Notes: generated from the letters alone by a model not told the origin. A stretch of DNA of 64,000 nucleotides from Gammaproteobacteria bacterium (GCA_020849475.1 JADLGE010000062.1:1-64000), one strand, 5' to 3'; counted from the stretch's first letter, positions 1 to 9,117 are shown. Numbers and translations are program-made.

Positions 1-70
1 GAATTGAACGGGAACGCGGCAGCGCGCCGCGGCTGTGGCCGAAGTTTAACGCGATGTGGGGGAGAGGGGG

Positions 71-96
71 GTAGGTGCGAATTCATTCGCACCTAC
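71..96. repeat. Family 2 palindrome, perfect copy
   Basis: Two 12-base arms (GTAGGTGCGAAT and its complement) flank a TC centre. It lies 7 bases beyond the 3' end of the glycine-zipper lipoprotein gene, so it could act as a hairpin at the end of that transcript. Six further copies of this family occur in the window. In this copy both outer ends carry the GTAGG half. Confidence 0.85.
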
Positions 97-103
97 CGGG
101 GTT

Positions 104-610
104 TCAGTTCGCAGCGAGACTCGACACCAGCGCCTGGCTGACCTGTCCATCGACCGGCATCTGGCGATCACGCTGGTAGGCGCGGATGGCCTGGCGCGTG
201 CGCTCGCCCATCACGCCGTCGATGGGGCCCGGGTCATAGCCGCGCGCGGCGAGCTGGGATTGCAGATTGGAGACCGCCTGGTTGAGGCTGGGCTGGGTGG
301 CGACGGCCTGCTGCGCGGCCGCCGCGGTCTGGGCCGCAGGGGCGCTCTGCGCGGTCGAGGATTTCTTCCAGGCCGGGTCGCCCATGTTGATCTGCGAGGG
401 CTTGGTCAGGGCGCCGGTCAGGCCGCCGCCCACCGCGCCGAGCACCGCGCCTTCGACCACGCTCAAGCCGGTCACCGCGCCGATGATGGCGCCGGCGCTG
501 GCACCGATACCGGCGCCGCTCAAGCCGCGATCCTGGGTGGTGGTGCCGCAGCCCGCGACGGCCGTGAGGCTTGCCACCAGTACGCATTGACCTATGAATT
601 TCGCTTTCAT
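104..610 (-). CDS. Glycine-zipper lipoprotein with C-terminal peptidoglycan-binding domain
   Basis: The product has 168 residues. The start at 610 is chosen because AAGGAG lies 7 bases upstream; a further in-frame ATG at 628 lacks a comparable site. A short hydrophobic signal ends in a lipobox-like VAGCG, so the mature protein is probably a lipoprotein. A glycine-zipper stretch (GAGIGASAGAIIGAVTG) follows at about residues 30–65. An Ala/Gln-rich linker leads to a PG_binding_1-type domain in the last 60 residues (LAARGYDPGPIDGVMG, then TRQAIRAYQ). By family it anchors the envelope to the cell wall. The next gene upstream is also a glycine-zipper protein, 26 bases away, so they may be co-transcribed. 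Confidence 0.8.
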   Translation of the reverse strand: MKAKFIGQCVLVASLTAVAGCGTTTQDRGLSGAGIGASAGAIIGAVTGLSVVEGAVLGAVGGGLTGALTKPSQINMGDPAWKKSSTAQSAPAAQTAAAAQQAVATQPSLNQAVSNLQSQLAARGYDPGPIDGVMGERTRQAIRAYQRDRQMPVDGQVSQALVSSLAAN

Positions 611-636
611 GACGCTCTCCTTAAACACGCAAACCG

Positions 637-1230
637 TTAGTTATCGACATACCAGCTGTCGCCGGGACCGCGACAGGCGCGGCGGTTTTCCTGCCACTGC
701 TGGCCGCCGCTGCGCACCACCATCACGAAGTTGCGACAGTGCCGGTCGCCCTGGCGGAAGATCGCGGCCGGCGTCATGACATAGGTCGTGGCGCCATTGA
801 TCCACTGCACCGGGCGGCCATCCTGCGCGTATTGCAACACCTGTTGTGAGCAGCCGCGATCGATGGGGTCGAAAGACTGCGCCGCGGCGTTGCCGAGCAA
901 GGCGCCGACCACGGTGCCGATGGCGGTCGCGGCCGGGTCGCCGTTACTGACCTGATTGCCTACCACGCCACCGGCCACGCCGCCCAGCACCGTGCCCAGC
1001 GCCTGGCGATTGCAATGCCCGTTCAAGACGCCGTAGCGCTGTTCTATCACCACCGGTTGTGCCACCACCACGCTGTCGCGGCGACGGCCTTCATGACGAT
1101 CGTCATCGCGATCGTGATGGCGGCCATGCTTTTCACGATGACCATGGGCCGGCGCCCAATCGGGCGGATCGGCCGCCACGTTCGCGACAGCCGTCATCAA
1201 CAGCAATGCGCAAAGACGCTGACTCAGCAT
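637..1230 (-). CDS. Glycine-zipper 2TM envelope protein with His/Arg-rich region
   Basis: The product has 197 residues with a signal peptide (MLSQRLCALLLMTAVANVAA). Residues 25–55 are very rich in His, Asp and Arg (HGREKHGRHHDRDDDRHEG). A glycine-zipper 2TM segment follows (LGTVLGGVAGGVVGNQV and AIGTVVGALLGNAAAQ), typical of the 17-kDa surface antigen/RcnB-like envelope proteins. The C-terminal 80 residues resemble the surface-antigen C domain, with four spaced cysteines. The His-rich stretch suggests metal or polyanion binding, which is inference. It lies upstream of, and probably in the same transcript as, the lipoprotein gene at 104–610. Confidence 0.7.
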   Translation of the reverse strand: MLSQRLCALLLMTAVANVAADPPDWAPAHGHREKHGRHHDRDDDRHEGRRRDSVVVAQPVVIEQRYGVLNGHCNRQALGTVLGGVAGGVVGNQVSNGDPAATAIGTVVGALLGNAAAQSFDPIDRGCSQQVLQYAQDGRPVQWINGATTYVMTPAAIFRQGDRHCRNFVMVVRSGGQQWQENRRACRGPGDSWYVDN

Positions 1231-1501
1231 GTTTCAAATAATCCTGTTGGCGAACTCGTCATTGAAAAAATCCTGCCTGTGCTTCGAGCGGCGAGTATAG
1301 AAAGCGTTCGAATCGGGCGCGTGACGACGCGCACATTACTTACAGCTGATTAACGCCGCGGCCATCGATTGCGGGCGATAAGCGCCAATACGCTGATCGA
1401 GATCAGACCGAGGTCGCGCTATTACTGCAGATTTCGCAGGGATATAGGCGCGAGGGCTAAGCGTCCGCAGGTGCTTAGCGACCCGCGGCGAAGGTTCTTG
1501 A

Positions 1502-2530
1502 TCACAACACGTCGCTGTCGTGACGCGCGCGGTAGCCACCTGGTGAAACGCCATACCAGCGTTTGAACGCCTTGCCGAAATTGGCGGGGTTGTGAAAGCC
1601 GAGCGCCGCCGCCACTTCTTTAATCTTGATGCGGTCATTGGTCAGCAGTTCGGCGGCGCGCGCGCGCAGGAACTCATCCATGATGGCCTGATAGGTGGTG
1701 CCGAGATGGCGCAGACGACGAATCAAGGTGCGCGGCGCGAGATGCAGGGCGGCGGCGACTTCATCCAGGGTCGGCAGCGCGCGCCGTCGATCGTCGAGTT
1801 CGAAGGCGCGGCACAGGTGATTGCGCACTTCGCCGAGCGTGGTGCGCTCGGGCGACGAAGCCAGCGCTTCGCATTGGCGCAGCGCATGGGACCAGGTCGA
1901 CTCGTGGTAATCGAGATTGCGCAGCTCGCGCCACGCCTGCGGCATGACCAGCGCATTGCGCGCGGCCTTGAATGACAGCGGCGCCTTGAAGTAGTGCGCG
2001 TAGCTCGCGACATAGCCGGGCGCCGGGTAGTCGAGCTCGATGCGCGCGGCGCTGAAGTCGACGCCATAAACCGTCGACAGGTATTGCTGCAACACCAGCA
2101 GCGGTGTTTCCACCAGCAGCGGCCGCGCCGCGCCGAGATCGATGAGCGGGCACAGCTCGGCGTAGAATTCGTCGCCGTCGCGCCGTCCCTGCATGTGCAT
2201 GTAGGGGATGCGCGCCGGAAAGTAGCGCACGAAGGCATCGAGACCATCGCCCAGCGTCGGCGAACTCATGAGCGCGAAGCTCACCGGCCCGTGGAAATGC
2301 TCGGCGATGTTGCCGGCCCAGGCCATGTACCAGTCCGGCGCCTCGGCGAGGGTGAGGGTGTTGCTGATGTATTGCAGCGCCTGGCGCACGGTGATGCGGC
2401 GGTCGCGCTCGGCGAAATGGGCGGCGGTCAGGCCGGTGCCGGCCAGCAGCTTGTCGACCGGAAACAGGCGCGCCAGATGACGGCCATAGGTGGCCGGCAT
2501 CAAGAGGTCTTCAATCGCGCTGGCATCCAT
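1502..2530 (-). CDS. AraC-family transcriptional regulator
   Basis: The product has 342 residues. The N-terminal 200 or so residues match the arabinose-binding-like domain of the OruR/ArgR-type subgroup. The C-terminal 100 residues hold the two helix-turn-helix units (PTLDEVAAALHLAPRTLIRR and IKIKEVAAALGFHNPANFGK) ending in the usual RWYGVSPGGYR. The gene is transcribed away from the limonene-epoxide-hydrolase-like genes at 2739, with 208 bases between the starts. The simplest reading is that it controls that gene set and itself. The ligand is unknown; small hydrophobic acids are typical for this subgroup. Confidence 0.88.
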   Translation of the reverse strand: MDASAIEDLLMPATYGRHLARLFPVDKLLAGTGLTAAHFAERDRRITVRQALQYISNTLTLAEAPDWYMAWAGNIAEHFHGPVSFALMSSPTLGDGLDAFVRYFPARIPYMHMQGRRDGDEFYAELCPLIDLGAARPLLVETPLLVLQQYLSTVYGVDFSAARIELDYPAPGYVASYAHYFKAPLSFKAARNALVMPQAWRELRNLDYHESTWSHALRQCEALASSPERTTLGEVRNHLCRAFELDDRRRALPTLDEVAAALHLAPRTLIRRLRHLGTTYQAIMDEFLRARAAELLTNDRIKIKEVAAALGFHNPANFGKAFKRWYGVSPGGYRARHDSDVL

Positions 2531-2738
2531 CGACGGGCTCGTGCTGCCGGGTTGTCATGTCATCAAAATAACAGACATTGTCAGTAGCGTCTCTTTCCGA
2601 GACCTTCCCCGGCACCTAAGGTTGCCGCTTCGCGGCCAGCCCATGGCAAGCGCGGCACGATGAGTCCGCTGCCAGGAAATCACGCCCGCCTGACCAAGCC
2701 AGTCGCAGGCCACCATCACAGCAACAGGGGGAGATCCC
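2531..2738. promoter_or_regulatory. Divergent promoter region between AraC regulator and LEH-like genes
   Basis: Both flanking genes start here and point away from each other. Near the AraC start there are TGTCATGTCA (2554–2563) and ACATTGTCAG (2575–2584), which repeat a TGTCA motif and could be operator half-sites. This is suggestive only. No convincing -35/-10 pair was found. The downstream gene has a clear ribosome binding site, AGGGGGAG, just before 2739. Confidence 0.35.
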
Positions 2739-3152
2739 ATGACGGAAGAAGAAAAAAACGCGCGCAATTATTTCAAGGTGCGCATGTTCGTCGATGCCTG
2801 GGAGGCGCTCGACCCCGATGTCGCGATGGCCTGCCTGTCGGATGACATCGTCTACATCAACCAGCCGCTGGCGCCCGTCATCGGCCAGCGTGACGTGCGC
2901 CAGATCGTGGCCGGCATCATGAAGCTGACGCGCGCCTGCCATTGGGAACTGCGCAACTGCTTCGGGCGCGGCAATACGGTCGTCACCGAGCGTCTCGATT
3001 GCTGGGATTTCGACGGCCGTGGCTGGGGCTTGAAGCTGCCGTGCATCGGCATGTTCGACTTGAACGACGACGGCAAGATCTGCGGCTGGCGTGATTATTT
3101 CGACAATCGCATGTGGTTCGCGAACGGCGGCCCGACGCTGCACCTCGACTGA
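2739..3152 (+). CDS. Limonene-1,2-epoxide hydrolase-like protein (SnoaL fold), copy 1
   Basis: The product has 137 residues, the usual size for the SnoaL/NTF2-like fold. It matches the limonene-1,2-epoxide hydrolase (LEH) branch. The LEH active-site residues, recalled from the Rhodococcus enzyme, all seem present: Tyr and Asn in VYINQPL, Arg and Asp in TERLD, and Asp in WRDYFD. LEH adds water to a small epoxide without a covalent intermediate. A second copy follows 28 bases after the stop, then an SDR dehydrogenase. Together they look like a short epoxide-to-diol-to-ketone route, which is inference. The start is supported by an AGGGGGAG site. Confidence 0.8.
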   Translation: MTEEEKNARNYFKVRMFVDAWEALDPDVAMACLSDDIVYINQPLAPVIGQRDVRQIVAGIMKLTRACHWELRNCFGRGNTVVTERLDCWDFDGRGWGLKLPCIGMFDLNDDGKICGWRDYFDNRMWFANGGPTLHLD

Positions 3153-3180
3153 GCCCCCAACCACAGCCACGTAGTTTGAG

Positions 3181-3612
3181 ATGGAGACTATGGACATCAT
3201 GACCAACGAACAAAAGATTGCGCGCAATGTCGGCGTGGTCCGCGCGTTCCTGAAAGGCTGGGACGACCTCGACGTCGACGCCTGCATGGCGCAGTGCACC
3301 GAAGACATGTGCTATTTGAACCAGCCACTGGAAGCAATTCGCGGCAAGGAAAACGTGCGCAAGATGATTGCCTCGATTTTCGCGCCGGCCAAGAAAGTCG
3401 AGTTCAAGCTCGTCAATTGCTTCGGCCACGAAAACAAGGTCATCACCGAGCGCGTCGACCAGTGGGACTGGAACGGCAGCGGCGCCTGGCAGATGGAGCT
3501 CAAGGTGTGCGGCATGTTCGAGCTGACCGAGAACGGCAAGATCATCGAGTGGCGCGAGTATTACGACAACGACTACTGGACCAACAACGGCGGTCCGAGC
3601 CTGGTGTTGTAA
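3181..3612 (+). CDS. Limonene-1,2-epoxide hydrolase-like protein, copy 2
   Basis: The product has 143 residues, or 140 or 137 if ATG codons at 3190 or 3199 are used; GGAG at 3183–3186 best fits 3199. It is a diverged paralogue of the gene just upstream. Tyr and Asn (CYLNQPL) and Arg/Asp (TERVD) of the LEH site are kept. The last catalytic Asp position is Glu here (WREYYD against WRDYFD), so the two copies probably differ in substrate or rate. It also has a basic insertion around residue 60 (APAKKVEFKLVN). It lies in the same direction as the SDR gene starting 119 bases later. Confidence 0.78.
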   Translation: METMDIMTNEQKIARNVGVVRAFLKGWDDLDVDACMAQCTEDMCYLNQPLEAIRGKENVRKMIASIFAPAKKVEFKLVNCFGHENKVITERVDQWDWNGSGAWQMELKVCGMFELTENGKIIEWREYYDNDYWTNNGGPSLVL

Positions 3613-3731
3613 GACTTCATGTTCTTGCCCGCCGCCCCTTCACCCCCTATCTTGCCTGCTCTTCGCGCAGCGTTGCGCGGCCAGCCACTCAAACCATTTC
3701 GCGTGACGCGGGTCGCGCACAGGGGGAAATC

Positions 3732-4493
3732 ATGGATCTCGGACTCAAGGGCAAGGGCGTCATCGTGACCGGCGCCAGCAAGGGCATCGGTCGCGCCATC
3801 GCGCTGGAATTTGCGCGCGAGGGTGCCAATGTCGCGATTTGCGCGCGCGGCGCCGAGGCATTGGAGGCGACCCGCGCGGAACTCGCGGGGCTCGGCGTGA
3901 AGGTCTTTGCATCGAGCTGCGACGTCGGTGATGCCGCGTCGCTCGCCGGTTTTCTCGACAACGCCCACGCGGTGCTCGGCCGCGTCGACGTGCTGGTCAA
4001 CAATCCCTCGGGCTTTGGCGTGATGGACACCGAGGAAGGCTGGGCGGCGAGCCTGTCGGTGGACGTGATGGCGGCCGTGCGCGCGACCTGGAAAGTGGTG
4101 CCGTGGCTGGAAGCCCAGGGCGGTGGCGCGGTCATTCACATAAGCTCCATCTCGGGCCTTGAAGCGAGCCTGCCGGGCGTCGCTGCCTATGCCGCGGCCA
4201 AGGCCAGTCTCATCAGCCATTCCAAGAGCATGGCCATGGAGCTCGCGCCCAAGAACATCCGCGTCAACTGCGTGGCGCCGGGCTCGATCAATTTCCCCGG
4301 CGGCTTCTGGGAAAACGTCAAACGCGACAACCCGGCGTTCTTCGACATGGTGGTCGCCAGCATTCCTTTCGGCCGCATGGGCAAGCCGGAAGAAGTCGCC
4401 AACGCGGTGGTGTTCCTGTCCTCCGACAAGGCGAGCTGGGTGTCGGGCGCGATGGTGCCGGTCGACGGCGTGCAGCACAAAGGCAATCTGTAA
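3732..4493 (+). CDS. Short-chain dehydrogenase/reductase (SDR)
   Basis: The product has 253 residues. It starts at 3732 behind AGGGGGAAATC; the open frame runs further upstream but lacks a site there. The classical SDR elements are visible: TGASKGIGRAIA for NAD(P) binding, the NNPSG variant of NNAG, the catalytic Ser in HISSISG, and YAAAK with the catalytic Tyr and Lys. The C-terminus has the usual KASWVSGAMVPVDGV ending. It is likely to oxidise the product of the adjacent epoxide hydrolases. The SDR at 57747–58508 has the same length and the same first residues (MDLGLKGK), so they are paralogues. Confidence 0.85.
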   Translation: MDLGLKGKGVIVTGASKGIGRAIALEFAREGANVAICARGAEALEATRAELAGLGVKVFASSCDVGDAASLAGFLDNAHAVLGRVDVLVNNPSGFGVMDTEEGWAASLSVDVMAAVRATWKVVPWLEAQGGGAVIHISSISGLEASLPGVAAYAAAKASLISHSKSMAMELAPKNIRVNCVAPGSINFPGGFWENVKRDNPAFFDMVVASIPFGRMGKPEEVANAVVFLSSDKASWVSGAMVPVDGVQHKGNL

Positions 4494-4516
4494 GAGCGAT
4501 TCGTCCCGATCTGTAC

Positions 4517-4546
4517 CTGTGGGTCAGACTTCAGTCTGACCCACAA
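4517..4546. repeat. Family 1 palindrome, single copy with two inner halves
   Basis: There is a perfect 13-base inverted repeat (TGTGGGTCAGACT, centre TC, then the complement) at 4518–4545. It lies between the convergent ends of the SDR gene and the 1463-residue protein gene. Both ends carry the TGTGGG half that faces inward in the paired copies at 17.0, 20.2 and 50.7 kb. It can fold into a strong hairpin and may serve as a two-way terminator. Confidence 0.85.
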
Positions 4547-4552
4547 TTCGAA

Positions 4553-7500
4553 TCACTGCGCGGCTGCGCCGCCATCTTTGATCAAACTCCACAACTGCCG
4601 CAGCGTCGTGCCGAGGGTGATGACCGAACCCAGCGACGCGATCACCCACTGCATCTTGTCGTCGCCGCTCTGGAACAGGAACAGCGCGAACAGGCCGAGC
4701 ACCATGATCACCGGCCAGCGCATGGACTGCCACAGGCTGTCCTGGTAGCGCACGCTGAACTGGTCGAGCTCGCGCGAGACCTCGACGTTTTCGACAAACC
4801 ACTGAAAGGTGCGGCTGGCGATGCGGATGCGCGGTTCGCGCACGATGAGTCCGCGGTTCAACAGGCTTTCCAGCACATCGTGCTGATCGGGATTGACCAG
4901 CTCACGGCGCACGAGCTGCAAGAGCACGGCTTGCTCGCGCAGGGTCGAAGCACTCCATTTGCGAAAGTAGACGCTCTCGGCGACGCGGAAGATGACCGCC
5001 AGCAATTGCACCGGGCGCGCGGCATCCCGTGCACGCTGCTTGATGGCGGGGCCGTGAATCTGGAGTTCCGGAAACGTCGACAGCTCATCGTCGATGACAT
5101 CGCTGCGCGTGGCGCCGCCTTCCCAGCGTAGCGGCGCACCCAGGCGTTCGAAGCGGTCGATGAGATCGAGCCACGCGAACTGCGCCGCGCCATCGCTGCC
5201 AAGATGACCGATGCCGTTGGCGACCGCGTCGTGGATGAAAAAATCGGGCTGCACTTCGCAGACCAGGGTCACCATTGCGCCGCGCGCGAGCAGTGTCGTG
5301 ATGGCGTCACGACAGGCCGCGGCGCGCGCCGCGTCGATCTCTTTGAGCGCGAATTCGAGACCCGTCACCACCAGCGGTCGGGCGCTGTCGGCCGCGTTGT
5401 CCAGCGCATGCCAGGGCAGCACCGCGCAGTGCGTGGCCCACTCCGCGAGTTCTGGCGCGCTCGGTGAGTAGCCGACCAACAGACTTGGGCGTTGCAGAAG
5501 TTGCAGCGCCGGGCGTTCGTTGTGCGCATCGGCCGCCACCGGCCATGCCGGCAGGAAACTGAAGGCGCCCGCGCCCTGCAGGCCAAACAGGCGCCGCGAC
5601 GTCAGCCACGACACGAGACCCAGGAACAGCGACGTGCAGGCCAGGATCAGGAACATCGCGCTCGAGTCGAGATAGCGCGACACATCGGGCCGCCGCAGCA
5701 CCGGCGCGTTGAGGCCCGGCGCGCCGCTCAAGGGCCGCAGCATGGCGTTCTGGTCCGAGTAGGGCGCCAGGTTGCGCTTCAGCATCAAGGCGGCGGCGTA
5801 GGCGAACGAATCCTTGGGCTGGTAATCGCAGGGCGGCTCGGTGGCGTTGGCCGCGCAGGGCTTGGCCGGGCGCAGCGCGACGATGTTTTCGTCATAGCGC
5901 GGCGGCGGCGCGCATTCGCCGGGCAGCTTGTCGCCGTCGCGCAGCGTCTGGCAATACTCGCTGAGCGCATTGCCGCGGGTGCGCACCTGATGGCGCGTCC
6001 AGGCGTTGGCGAAGTCCGCTTCGCGGGTGAGGTAATAGCTGACGGCATCCTGGTAGAAACCAAACACCGGCACGCCGGCCACCGCCGTGAACAGGCCGAT
6101 GCCGGCGATGGCATGCACGGTGCGAAAGTAGGGCCTGAGCATCTGCGCGATGCGGGCGACGCGGCTCAAGGCCAGGATCACGCCGGCCAGGGCCAGCGCC
6201 AGCATCGCGAACTCGACGCCATCGAGCATGAAGCCCCAGGTCAAGGCCACCAATGGGATCACGACCAGCAGCACTTTACGCAGTGATGCTTCCGCCCACA
6301 GCGACGACAGGTAGGCAAACAGCACCGGGCCTATCAGCAGCGGCTGCGTGACCAGCGCCAGACCATCGCGGTTGGACAGATTGCGAAACAGCGCGATGGC
6401 ATAGGCAATGCTGATGGCGGCGGTCAGCGCATGGCGCAGGGCGTTGTCCGGATGCGGCCACCAGGCATTGGCGATGGTGTAACCAAGCGCATGCTGCAGC
6501 TCCATGCCGAGCAGGATCAGCAGCGCGATGGCCAGCACCGGCACGAAGGCCAGCACTGCCGCTTCGAAAATGATCGAGGCCGACAGCTCATTGTCGTGAT
6601 AGACGACCACCGACCACGGCATGCCCGGCACGGCGGTGACGAAGCCCTGAATCCAGCCATCGCTGTAGAAGCTCGTGAAGTGTTCGTCCTGATCGTGCTC
6701 GGTGGCCGCCAGCAGGGCTTTGTCGTTATTGGTCTCGGTGTAGAAATTTTCGATCAGCGCCGCTTCGTCATTGGCGTGGAACAACACCTCGCCACTCTGA
6801 TCGGCAATCACCGCGTAGCCGTAGTTGGCCGGCAGCACGGCGGCGGTCAGCGCGCGCATATTGGTCATGAGCGCCGCCACGCGCGGCCCGCAGGCGCGCA
6901 GCGCCGGCGGCATGTTGTCAGTCTGGGTCGCCAGCGGCCGCGCGAGGATGGTGGTCTTGCGCCCTTCACTGCGCGACCACACCCGCTCCACGTAGATGCC
7001 TTGCGGGCCGGCCCAGGCGGGATGCCACACCTGGCCGTCGCGCGCGCGTTTGAAATATTCGCGGCTTGGCACATTCAGATGCCGCAGCTGGCCACGGCGA
7101 TTGTTGAGCTGGCCAAACACCTGGTCGCCGTTTTCATCGATGAGCCACGCCAGCGCATAGTCGCCCGCGGCGCGCGGCGCACTGCTGTCGCGCGCTTGAT
7201 CGGTCAGCGTGTAGGAGGTGCTCGGATTGGCACAGGCCGGGTCGACGTTGTGCGCGTCGAGCGCCACCAGGCCGTCGTACCAGGCATGGGCATGACGTTG
7301 CAGGGTGAGGATGTCGGGCAAGGCCGTGAGCCAGGCTGGATTGGCCAGCAAGGCGCGCGTCACATCGCGATACAAGGGCTCGTCGCTGGCGAGGTACAGC
7401 AAGGCCGCCACATCATCACGCGACAGGCGCTCCTGTCCCGGCGCGAAACGCAAGGCCGGATGGTTCGCCGCCAGCGCCTGGTAGAGCGGCGAGCGTTGCT

Positions 7501-8944
7501 CGAGATCCCGCGCTTCGCCAAGCAGTGCCGCGAGCGGCGCCGGCAACGCCTGGTAGCTGGCGATGATGGTGCTTTCGGCTTTATCGAGGGCCTGCGCCTT
7601 GGCGCGCAACTCGCTGTCCAGCGCGCGCTTCAAATCGCCGGCCAGTTGTTCGAGCGTGGCGTCGGTGTCGACGCCGAGCTTGGTGCTGGAATTGACTATC
7701 AGGCCGAGCATCACCGCGCTGCCGGTGGCGATGACGAGGCTCACCACCAGCACGCTGAAATCAAAGCGCGACAAACTGGTGCCGCGCCCGAGGAACAACA
7801 GGCGCACCGCCGGCAGCACCGCGATGGCCAGCAGCAGCGCAAAGCTGAACAGCGCGAATTGCAGCGGGCCGACATGAAAGCGCTCGGCATTGAAGCGGCT
7901 GGTTTCCTTCAGACCCACCACGTACCAGCTCGCCGCGCCGCTGGCATGGGCGGCCGGCGGCAGGGCCGGCACATGGGGTTGCACGAACACCGTGTAATCG
8001 GTGTCGCCGAAGCGACGCTTCAAAATGCGCGTGTAGCGTTCACCGCCGCCGGCGGCGCTGGCGCCAGCGCCGGCCGTCGGCGCCGGCATCTTGTCGATGT
8101 CGAGCTTCAACAGGCGCGCGAACTCACTGGTGTCCGGCAGCCGGCCAAAATCGTGACGGCCTTTGCCGAGCCGCGCGGTGGACAGATACAAGAGGCCGCC
8201 CTCGGCATCGAGCACCGCGAACTGGTCGAAATCGAAATTGAGGCCGGCGGAGTCGAACAGCGCGCCGAAAGGCAGATGGGCGCTGGGCAGGCGACGCGCC
8301 GGCAGCGGCTCCTTGCCGTCGGCCGGGCAATCGGTCACCACCAGCTCGCGCTGGCCGGCGGCGCCGGTCAGGTCAAAGTGCGGGCCCGCCACTTCGGGCC
8401 GGGCCTCGCTGCCCTTGCACAGCGAGTCCTTGAAATCGACCCAGCGCATGCTGAGGCTGGCGAGCATGCGATTGCCCTGCAACGAGCGTCGATAGCGGAT
8501 TTCATTATCCCGATGGTCCTTGCGCACTTGAGCGATGGTGGCCAGCGCTTCACGCGCGGCGGCGGTGCGTGTGGCGTCACGCTCGCCGCTCGCCAGCAGC
8601 TGGCACTCGAGATAGCGCGGCAGTCCGCTGCCTTCGGCCGACAGTGCGGCCAGCGTGCAATCGGCCTGTGGGTCCGGTGCGTTGCGTCTCACCGCGCCGC
8701 TCGCCGTCGACGCCACCGGCAGGAAGTTGAACAGGTGCGGAAAGTTGACCATCACCGCATCGGCCTGGTCGGCGAGATTGTTCAGCTGGCGAAAACTGTT
8801 CCTGGCCAGATGCTCCGAGGCGCTGCGCGCGGAGAGGTAATACCAGCCGGCGCCCAGCAGCAGCACGATGCCGACCGCCAGCGCGCTCACATGATTGCTG
8901 CGGCTTGCCTGCCGGACCGCACTGTCCTGTTGCGATGGAGCCAT
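4553..8944 (-). CDS. Very large multi-pass membrane protein with Cache-type sensor regions and NTPase-like C-terminal domain
   Basis: The product has 1463 residues. A membrane segment at about 18–38 is followed by an extracytoplasmic region to 355 and two membrane segments (360–384, 395–418). A second extracytoplasmic region at 420–785 looks like a double Cache/PDC sensor (PSREYFKRARDG, GIYVERVWSRSEGRKTTILA, GYAVIADQSGEVLFH). At least five membrane segments follow (789–965), another loop, and a segment at 1092–1115. The cytoplasmic C-domain (1145–1400) has a Walker-B-like strand (RPLVVTGLEFAL) with the layout of a STAND/AAA NTPase, but no GK[ST] Walker A. A winged-helix-like part follows, then two last membrane segments. 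No kinase, GGDEF, EAL or methyl-accepting output domain was found. The family was not recognised. The start follows GAGGA at 10 bases. Confidence 0.7.
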   Translation of the reverse strand: MAPSQQDSAVRQASRSNHVSALAVGIVLLLGAGWYYLSARSASEHLARNSFRQLNNLADQADAVMVNFPHLFNFLPVASTASGAVRRNAPDPQADCTLAALSAEGSGLPRYLECQLLASGERDATRTAAAREALATIAQVRKDHRDNEIRYRRSLQGNRMLASLSMRWVDFKDSLCKGSEARPEVAGPHFDLTGAAGQRELVVTDCPADGKEPLPARRLPSAHLPFGALFDSAGLNFDFDQFAVLDAEGGLLYLSTARLGKGRHDFGRLPDTSEFARLLKLDIDKMPAPTAGAGASAAGGGERYTRILKRRFGDTDYTVFVQPHVPALPPAAHASGAASWYVVGLKETSRFNAERFHVGPLQFALFSFALLLAIAVLPAVRLLFLGRGTSLSRFDFSVLVVSLVIATGSAVMLGLIVNSSTKLGVDTDATLEQLAGDLKRALDSELRAKAQALDKAESTIIASYQALPAPLAALLGEARDLEQRSPLYQALAANHPALRFAPGQERLSRDDVAALLYLASDEPLYRDVTRALLANPAWLTALPDILTLQRHAHAWYDGLVALDAHNVDPACANPSTSYTLTDQARDSSAPRAAGDYALAWLIDENGDQVFGQLNNRRGQLRHLNVPSREYFKRARDGQVWHPAWAGPQGIYVERVWSRSEGRKTTILARPLATQTDNMPPALRACGPRVAALMTNMRALTAAVLPANYGYAVIADQSGEVLFHANDEAALIENFYTETNNDKALLAATEHDQDEHFTSFYSDGWIQGFVTAVPGMPWSVVVYHDNELSASIIFEAAVLAFVPVLAIALLILLGMELQHALGYTIANAWWPHPDNALRHALTAAISIAYAIALFRNLSNRDGLALVTQPLLIGPVLFAYLSSLWAEASLRKVLLVVIPLVALTWGFMLDGVEFAMLALALAGVILALSRVARIAQMLRPYFRTVHAIAGIGLFTAVAGVPVFGFYQDAVSYYLTREADFANAWTRHQVRTRGNALSEYCQTLRDGDKLPGECAPPPRYDENIVALRPAKPCAANATEPPCDYQPKDSFAYAAALMLKRNLAPYSDQNAMLRPLSGAPGLNAPVLRRPDVSRYLDSSAMFLILACTSLFLGLVSWLTSRRLFGLQGAGAFSFLPAWPVAADAHNERPALQLLQRPSLLVGYSPSAPELAEWATHCAVLPWHALDNAADSARPLVVTGLEFALKEIDAARAAACRDAITTLLARGAMVTLVCEVQPDFFIHDAVANGIGHLGSDGAAQFAWLDLIDRFERLGAPLRWEGGATRSDVIDDELSTFPELQIHGPAIKQRARDAARPVQLLAVIFRVAESVYFRKWSASTLREQAVLLQLVRRELVNPDQHDVLESLLNRGLIVREPRIRIASRTFQWFVENVEVSRELDQFSVRYQDSLWQSMRWPVIMVLGLFALFLFQSGDDKMQWVIASLGSVITLGTTLRQLWSLIKDGGAAAQ

Positions 8945-9117
8945 GACTTGCGGGTCCTCGGGTGGCGGCGGGTGAGGTTTGCGGGTCGCCGCAAGGTGGA
9001 AGATTCAATGGCCAAGATCAAGCGTCGCACGCACACTCTGATGCGGCCTTCACGCCTGCGCGAGAATTCCCCACAAGCGCAATTGCGCATTTCGCCTTGC
9101 TGGTTATGCTGCCGCCC
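8945..9117. promoter_or_regulatory. Divergent intergenic region with palindrome GCGCAATTGCGC
   Basis: This holds the start regions of the large membrane protein (leftward) and the fused acyl-CoA dehydrogenase (rightward). A perfect 12-base palindrome, GCGCAATTGCGC, lies at 9077–9088, some 30 bases before the dehydrogenase start. It could be an operator. No clear promoter hexamers were identified. Confidence 0.35.

Noticed and set aside
1306..1314. GTTCGAATC resembling a tRNA T-loop
   Set aside because: No matching acceptor stem, anticodon arm or D arm could be built from the surrounding 80 bases.
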